Shown here: piece after piece, positions 14,301 to 18,459 of the stretch
How positions within the stretch are numbered: the stretch's first letter is position 1
Layout: every line of letters starts with the position of its first letter
Assembly: GCA_002358555.1 (NCBI GenBank)
Contig: DEPC01000218.1
Location: 1-18,459, forward strand
Length of the DNA stretch: 18,459 bases
DNA from: Hungatella sp. UBA3402
Lineage (GTDB): Bacteria > Bacillota > Clostridia > Lachnospirales > Lachnospiraceae
Direction of reading: 5' to 3'
The notes under the pieces: model-generated
What the model was told of the DNA's origin: nothing
The model's input: the letters and a program-made list of their open reading frames with translations, nothing else
Database searches by the model: none
Program-made: the position numbers and the translations under genes

Positions 14301-15605
14301 TTATAAAAGCCCAAACACCCCAGGAAGCCACATAGAGAATGCTGGAATAAAGGTTACTAAAAGTAGTCCTACCACAACCACTAAGAAATAGGGAATTAAC
14401 TGTTTCATCACATCTTCCACCGGAAGATGGGCTACACTACAGCCTACGAATAGTACACTTCCAACAGGAGGGGTGATAGTTCCGATGGCTAGATTCATAA
14501 TCATCATGATTCCAAATTGAATGGGGTCCATGCCAAGATTCTTTACCACTGGAAGAAAAATTGGTGTGAAAATCAGGAGAGCTGGAGCCATATCCATAAA
14601 TGTTCCTACAATCAAAAGAATCAAGTTGATAATCAGTAAAATTACAATCTTATTATCCGAAATCCCCAGCATTAAGTTGCTGATAGCTTGGGGAAGTCCT
14701 GTAAAGCTTAACACAAAACTGAGAACAGAGGAAGCACCGATAATCAGCATGACAATTGTAGTCATAACTGCAGTATTGGTAAGGATTCCCATGATTTCTG
14801 AAGGTTTGATGCTGCGGTATACAAACACCGCCAAGATAAAGGCATAGATAACAGCCACTCCAGAAGCCTCTGTTGCTGTAAATTTACCAGACAAAATACC
14901 GCCAATAATAATTACAATCAGAAATAAACTTGGAATCGCATCCCAGATGGTCTTCATTGCCATTGCGGTAGTTACTTTTTCACCCTTTACAATGTATCCA
15001 TGTTTTCTGCCATACAAAAAGGCTACAAGCATACATAGTCCAGCCCAAAGAAGTCCAGGAATCCAGCCAGCCATCAAAAGAGCTGCCACAGAGATGCCTC
15101 CTGCTGCTGTAGAATAGATAATAGGAGCTGTTGTAGGAGGAATCAATTGACCTACAGGAGCAGAAGCAATATTTACTGCTGCTGAGAATGTCTCATCATA
15201 ACCATGCTCCTTTTCCAGAGGGTTCATAACACCGCCAATGGCAGTAGCTGCTGCAATACCTGAACCAGAGATGGAGCCAAACATGGCATTGCCTGCAATA
15301 TTGGTCAGAGCCAAAGAACTGGGAACTCTTCCTAAGATTAATAATGCCAGATTGACAAGTCTTCTTGCAATACCGCCACTGCTCATCAAAAGACCTGCCA
15401 GTATGAAAAATGGAACTGCCAGCAGGGAGAAGCTGTCAATACCACCTACCAGTTTCTGAGCAGAAATAAACATTCCGAAACCTGGTGTTAAAAACATAAT
15501 GACTGTAACAATCGCTGAACTGATAATGCTGAAAGACACAGGAACACCATAAGCCAGCAGCAAAAAGAATACGATAATAAGAACAATCGCTGCCTGAATC
15601 TGCAT
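14301..15605 (-). CDS. TRAP transporter large permease subunit (DctM type)
   Basis: A 434-residue, very hydrophobic membrane protein with about twelve predicted helices, the Na+-coupled transport subunit of a tripartite ATP-independent periplasmic-type transporter. Family signatures: GVPVSFSI in helix 1, GSISGSGIAAATAIGGVMNP (about 112-131), AAPVGQLIPPTTAP-like SAPVGQLIPPTTAP, and in the second half NLAIGTITPPVGSVLFVGC (about 372-390), the inverted-repeat counterpart. The ATG follows the TAA of the small-subunit gene with no gap, and its ribosome binding site AAGGAGG is inside that gene's last codons, so translation is coupled. Substrate inferred from the neighbouring GH105-type gene. Confidence 0.94.
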   Translation of the reverse strand: MQIQAAIVLIIVFFLLLAYGVPVSFSIISSAIVTVIMFLTPGFGMFISAQKLVGGIDSFSLLAVPFFILAGLLMSSGGIARRLVNLALLILGRVPSSLALTNIAGNAMFGSISGSGIAAATAIGGVMNPLEKEHGYDETFSAAVNIASAPVGQLIPPTTAPIIYSTAAGGISVAALLMAGWIPGLLWAGLCMLVAFLYGRKHGYIVKGEKVTTAMAMKTIWDAIPSLFLIVIIIGGILSGKFTATEASGVAVIYAFILAVFVYRSIKPSEIMGILTNTAVMTTIVMLIIGASSVLSFVLSFTGLPQAISNLMLGISDNKIVILLIINLILLIVGTFMDMAPALLIFTPIFLPVVKNLGMDPIQFGIMMIMNLAIGTITPPVGSVLFVGCSVAHLPVEDVMKQLIPYFLVVVVGLLLVTFIPAFSMWLPGVFGLL

Positions 15606-16073
15606 TTATTTATCCTCCTTCCATTGTTTTAAGAAATTCATCAAACGTGTGATACAATACATTACCATTAAAATCCCACTGATAGGAACACAGGCATAGT
15701 AGAGCTGCATGGGCATATGCAGTGCTGGAGAAGTTTGACCTGCGGAATTGGTTGTCACCATAAATCCACCAGCAATCATGACAAATACACTGAGAAACAG
15801 AATTAGAACTTCGATTCCGATTTTTGTCATGAGCATTGTCTTTTTATCAAAGGAACGAGTGAATAGATTGATAGACAAATGGCTGTCCTTGCCATAGGCA
15901 TAGGGTACTCCAAGCATAGTCATCCAGATTAAGAGATAGCGCAGCAGCTCCTCTGTATATTTACTTGGACTGTTGAGGATAAAACGTGTAAATACCTGCC
16001 AGAAGCAGCCTATAACCATAACTGCCACCACGATTCCCAGTACTGTTTCCAAAATCTTATTTAATACCTTCAT
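15606..16073 (-). CDS. TRAP transporter small permease subunit (DctQ type)
   Basis: A 155-residue membrane protein with four hydrophobic helices (about 10-30, 45-60, 85-110, 125-145), the small subunit that bridges the large permease and the binding protein. The FTRFILNSPSKYTEELLRYLLIWMTMLG stretch, with conserved Trp/Glu/Glu-Leu-Leu-Arg, is the DctQ signature. Two ATG codons are in tandem at its start; AAAGGAGG lies three bases from the first and six from the second, so the second (16073) is preferred. It begins 12 bp after the binding-protein stop. Confidence 0.92.
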   Translation of the reverse strand: MKVLNKILETVLGIVVAVMVIGCFWQVFTRFILNSPSKYTEELLRYLLIWMTMLGVPYAYGKDSHLSINLFTRSFDKKTMLMTKIGIEVLILFLSVFVMIAGGFMVTTNSAGQTSPALHMPMQLYYACVPISGILMVMYCITRLMNFLKQWKEDK

Positions 16074-16085
16074 CATACCCCTCCT

Positions 16086-17108
16086 TTAGCGTGCATATTT
16101 CTGAATATCATCATATAGTGCTTTGTAGCTTTCGCCCTTGGAACAGTAATTTTCGTGAACTGGCTGTACAGCCTCAATAAATGCTGTCTTGTCGATATCC
16201 CGATAGATAGTTACCCCATGAGTTTCTGCTTCTTTTGTAGCTTCCAGCATCATGTTATTATATAAACTTTTAAAATTCTCATTTGCTTTTTGAATCGAGG
16301 ATACTAGGAGGTCTTTTTGTCCATCAGTTAAGCGGTTCCAGGTTTTTGTACTGATGATATAAATATCCGGTGAATATTGATGTTCTGTGTATGTATAGGC
16401 TTTTACCAGGTCTTGATGTCCGTCAACGGTCAGTACTAATTCTGTATTCTCGGCTCCATCCACAATTCCCTGCTGCAAAGCGCTGTAGGTTTCTCCGGCA
16501 GACATGGGGACAGGAGAGCCGCCCATCAACTCAATCATATCCATGGAAGTAGAACTGGGCATGGAACGGATTTTTTTACCTTTCAGCACAGAAGGGTCTG
16601 TACAGGCAATATCTTCTTTCAAGTAAAAATTACGCGAACCATTGGCATAGTAGCCGATAGCAATATATCCATCTTCTGCTGTTGACAAAAATAACTCTTT
16701 TACCTTCTCACTATTTTCACAGGCATCATAGTAATGCTCTTGACTCTGAAACAGATAAGGTACTGCAAAGATGGAATATTCATCTTTAAATTGCCCTAAT
16801 GTGTTGGAGCTGACTTTTGCCATGTCCAAAACTCCTGCCTGTACCATCTCAATAGCTTCCTTTTCCGTCCCTAAAACCCCACTGGCATAGATGGAAACTT
16901 TTAACCCCTGGCTTGGGTCTTCTGCTGCAAACTCAGAAATTTTTGCAATAGAATCTGCAATTTCTGACCCAGCCGCCTGGTTATGAGCCAGCCGAATTTC
17001 CACAGTTCCATCAGAAGAAGCACTTGCTACTGAGAAGAAGGTGGCCCCCACAATCAGGATTCCTGCCAGGCTTACAGCAATTCCAAGCGTTTTTTTCCAT
17101 TGTTTCAT
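16086..17108 (-). CDS. TRAP transporter substrate-binding protein (DctP type)
   Basis: A 340-residue extracytoplasmic receptor that captures an organic acid or acidic sugar and delivers it to the permease. An N-terminal signal (KKTLG then a hydrophobic stretch to about residue 26) ends in SVASAS, with no lipobox cysteine. The mature part has the family pattern: LAHNQAAGSEI at the start, GSR159 and KKIR181, the second of which should be the arginine that binds the ligand carboxylate, and AEN221, all spaced as in sialic-acid and dicarboxylate receptors. The frame is open to an ATG at 17144, but AAGGAG (plus 17119-17124) fits the ATG at 17108, so the longer start is rejected. First gene of a three-gene operon. 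Confidence 0.92.
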   Translation of the reverse strand: MKQWKKTLGIAVSLAGILIVGATFFSVASASSDGTVEIRLAHNQAAGSEIADSIAKISEFAAEDPSQGLKVSIYASGVLGTEKEAIEMVQAGVLDMAKVSSNTLGQFKDEYSIFAVPYLFQSQEHYYDACENSEKVKELFLSTAEDGYIAIGYYANGSRNFYLKEDIACTDPSVLKGKKIRSMPSSTSMDMIELMGGSPVPMSAGETYSALQQGIVDGAENTELVLTVDGHQDLVKAYTYTEHQYSPDIYIISTKTWNRLTDGQKDLLVSSIQKANENFKSLYNNMMLEATKEAETHGVTIYRDIDKTAFIEAVQPVHENYCSKGESYKALYDDIQKYAR

Positions 17109-17134
17109 TTTCACCATTCTCCTTTTCTTTGGCA

Positions 17135-17173
17135 CATATTTCATGAAAATTTCGCGAGATTTTATGAAATATG
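17135..17173. promoter_or_regulatory. Long dyad centred on TCGCGA upstream of the TRAP binding-protein gene
   Basis: CATATTTCAT (17135-17144) and ATGAAATATG (17164-17173) are perfect complements. Inside them AAAAT (17146-17150) pairs with ATTTT (17159-17163) after a one-base bulge, around a centre that contains the palindrome TCGCGA. In the minus-strand mRNA this would be a 15-bp hairpin about ten bases upstream of the ribosome binding site. In DNA it could be an operator for a dimeric regulator. Confidence 0.55.
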
Positions 17174-17409
17174 CACAATAAATAGTTTTTTAACATCCGG
17201 CATGCATGGATATTTTTCATAGATTTAATGTAACATATTTAAAAGAATAAAACTTCTCTCCGATTGACTAAAATCGACAAAATTCAAAGTATATTGTACT
17301 CATTTTTGTAGAAAATTGTGTGAGAAGCAGAATAGAAAATAAAAGAACTGTAAAAATAAATGTAATTTTTAACAAGAAAGGGCAGCTGTTTGCGAAAACG
17401 ATTCCTCTG

Positions 17410-17438
17410 TGGATATTTTTCCCAAATTCTGTTACAAT
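17410..17438 (+). promoter_or_regulatory. Candidate promoter of the VWA-like gene
   Basis: TGGATA (17410-17415) and TACAAT (17433-17438) are 17 bp apart; the -10 is good, the -35 matches four of six positions. A start near 17445 leaves a leader of about 25 nt that contains AAGGAG (17456-17461). Confidence 0.5.
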
Positions 17439-17469
17439 AAAAGGGGAGAAGCAATAAGGAGACAGAGGC

Positions 17470-18459
17470 ATGATTGACCCAACCAGACATAGGCAGTTAG
17501 AAGAATTGAATATGGTAAATTTATGCACGCAGATTTTATATCATTCCAGAAATGAGTTGTATTTAAACATGCATTTTTTGGATATCTCTTTAAGTAGTCT
17601 TGGATTGGAAGCAGACCCTTGTTCTAAAGGGATAGCAACAGATGGGTACCTCATTTACTATAATCCAGAAGCGCTTTGCTCTCTTTATCAGAAAGGGAGG
17701 ATTTATGTCAGTCGGGCGTATCTGCATATGGTATTTCATTGTTTGTTTTGTCATCTGGATACCAGGAGAAAGCGGGGAAAAGAGTATTGGAATCTTGCCT
17801 GCGATATTGCCATAGAATCAATCATTGACAGATTATATAAAAAATGTATCCATATAGCTCCATCGCCGTTTCGACGGGAAACCTATCTTAGACTTGGGAG
17901 CAAGATGAAAGTGCTGACAGCGGAAGGAATTTATCAGGCTTTACAGACGATGGAGGTAACGGAACAGCAATATTACCGCCTAGCAACCGAATTTTATGTG
18001 GACAGTCATGAGCGATGGGATGCAGACACACCGCCAGGACAGCCGATTCCAAGGCAGAGCAAATGGAATGACAATCGGGAAAAGATGCAGACAGAGATGG
18101 AGTCCATGGGGCAGGATACCTCTAAATCAGACGAGGATAAAAGCCTGTTGGAACAGGTTCGGGTAGAAAATCGAGAACGGTATGATTATAAACGATTTTT
18201 AAGAAAATTTGCTGTTATGAAAGAAGAAATGCAGGTAGACCATGATTCGTTTGATTATATTTATTATACCTATGGTTTAACTATGTATCACAATATGCCC
18301 CTCATAGAACCCCTAGAATCAAAAGAAGTCTATCGAATTGAAGATTTTGTGCTGGTGATTGACACTTCCATGTCCTGTTCTGGAGAATTAGTTAGACGGT
18401 TTTTGGAAGAGACTTATGCAGTGTTAAGTGAGGAAGAGAGTTATTTTAAGAAAATCAAT
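17470..18459 (+). CDS. DUF2201-like protein with VWA-like domain, 5' part (runs off the right edge)
   Basis: The frame is open for 330 codons to the window end. The N-terminal part looks like the putative metallopeptidase domain of DUF2201 proteins: an H86-MVF-H90 helix followed by CLFCH95, then WNLACDIAIESIID (typical of this group). The usual glutamate of a HExxH zincin site is replaced by methionine. After a hydrophilic linker (about 190-230) the VWA-like domain starts with FVLVIDTSMSCSGE, whose Asp298-x-Ser300-x-Ser302 matches a MIDAS metal site. Such proteins often work with MoxR-type AAA+ ATPases. The ATG at 17470 has AAGGAG eight bases upstream. Cellular role unknown. Confidence 0.8.
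   Translation, partial: MIDPTRHRQLEELNMVNLCTQILYHSRNELYLNMHFLDISLSSLGLEADPCSKGIATDGYLIYYNPEALCSLYQKGRIYVSRAYLHMVFHCLFCHLDTRRKRGKEYWNLACDIAIESIIDRLYKKCIHIAPSPFRRETYLRLGSKMKVLTAEGIYQALQTMEVTEQQYYRLATEFYVDSHERWDADTPPGQPIPRQSKWNDNREKMQTEMESMGQDTSKSDEDKSLLEQVRVENRERYDYKRFLRKFAVMKEEMQVDHDSFDYIYYTYGLTMYHNMPLIEPLESKEVYRIEDFVLVIDTSMSCSGELVRRFLEETYAVLSEEESYFKKIN

Larger units (their letters stand above)
17109..17469. other. Divergent intergenic region between the TRAP operon and the VWA-like gene
   Basis: This 361-bp AT-rich region contains no convincing gene; a minus-strand ORF through about 17268-17528 overlaps the start of the VWA-like gene and resembles nothing. It holds the long dyad at 17135-17173, a candidate VWA-gene promoter at 17410-17438, and a small dyad CGATT/AATCG near 17271. 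I could not find a good sigma-A promoter for the TRAP operon, which may therefore need an activator. Confidence 0.6.

Noticed and set aside
17109..17144. Longer dctP-type start at 17144
   Set aside because: It would put charged residues and the ribosome binding site inside the coding region; the ATG at 17108 has correct spacing and a normal signal peptide.
17390..17406. CcpA (cre) site near TGCGAAAACGATTCC
   Set aside because: On the best alignment it has two mismatches at conserved positions and is far from the TRAP start; not convincing.
17268..17528. Minus-strand ORF of 86 codons in the TRAP-VWA intergenic region
   Set aside because: It overlaps the VWA-like gene's start and promoter in antisense, and is low-complexity from AT-rich DNA.
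1..18459. CRISPR array, prophage, toxin-antitoxin or known defence system
   Set aside because: No direct-repeat/spacer pattern, phage structural gene, nuclease or defence-type domain was recognised on either strand.

Overview
The window looks like chromosomal DNA of a low-to-moderate GC Firmicute, most likely a Lachnospiraceae-type gut Clostridium. The grounds are the murC / DnaD-family / DnaC-family helicase-loader / long-form prs gene order, strong AGGAGG-type ribosome binding sites, BspA-like leucine-rich repeats and a TRAP transporter paired with a cytosolic GH105-type enzyme. This assignment comes from family knowledge and was not searched.

Positions 1-9406 are plus-strand and mostly core: the 3' end of an AIM24-family gene, a PfkB sugar kinase with its own promoter, murC, a two-gene replication module (DnaD-like protein, then AAA+ helicase-loader-like ATPase), a long divergent ribose-phosphate pyrophosphokinase with its own promoter, a GNAT acetyltransferase, a small conserved protein, a short nitroreductase and a leucine-rich-repeat protein. 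The murC-dnaD intergenic region (2899-3168) carries a striking group of DnaA-box sequences: two head-to-tail perfect boxes, one inverted perfect box, three contiguous relaxed boxes beyond an AT-rich spacer, and another relaxed box at the dnaD start. A strong 26-bp hairpin that contains a 13-codon ORF with a good ribosome binding site lies between prs and the acetyltransferase gene.

Positions 9458-17108 are mainly minus-strand and look accessory: a small protein of unknown function and a TetR regulator (one likely transcript), a CheW-like single-domain protein on the plus strand whose reading frame lacks a normal start codon, a 101-bp MITE-like inverted-repeat element, and a carbohydrate locus. 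That locus has a TIM-barrel sugar isomerase/epimerase-like gene, a GH88/GH105-type unsaturated-uronyl hydrolase, a divergent AraC regulator, and a three-gene TRAP transporter (binding protein, small and large membrane subunits). The simplest reading is uptake and cytosolic cleavage of a short acidic, unsaturated oligosaccharide such as one released by a pectin lyase, controlled by the AraC protein.

From 17470 the plus strand resumes with the 5' part of a DUF2201-like protein (metallopeptidase-like N-terminus plus VWA-like domain), which continues past the window edge. No tRNA, rRNA, CRISPR array, intact transposase or phage gene was seen. The items most worth a second look are the DnaA-box cluster feeding the helicase-loader operon, the hairpin-embedded leader ORF, the CTG-start CheW-like gene, and the TRAP/GH105 locus with a large dyad upstream of its binding-protein gene.
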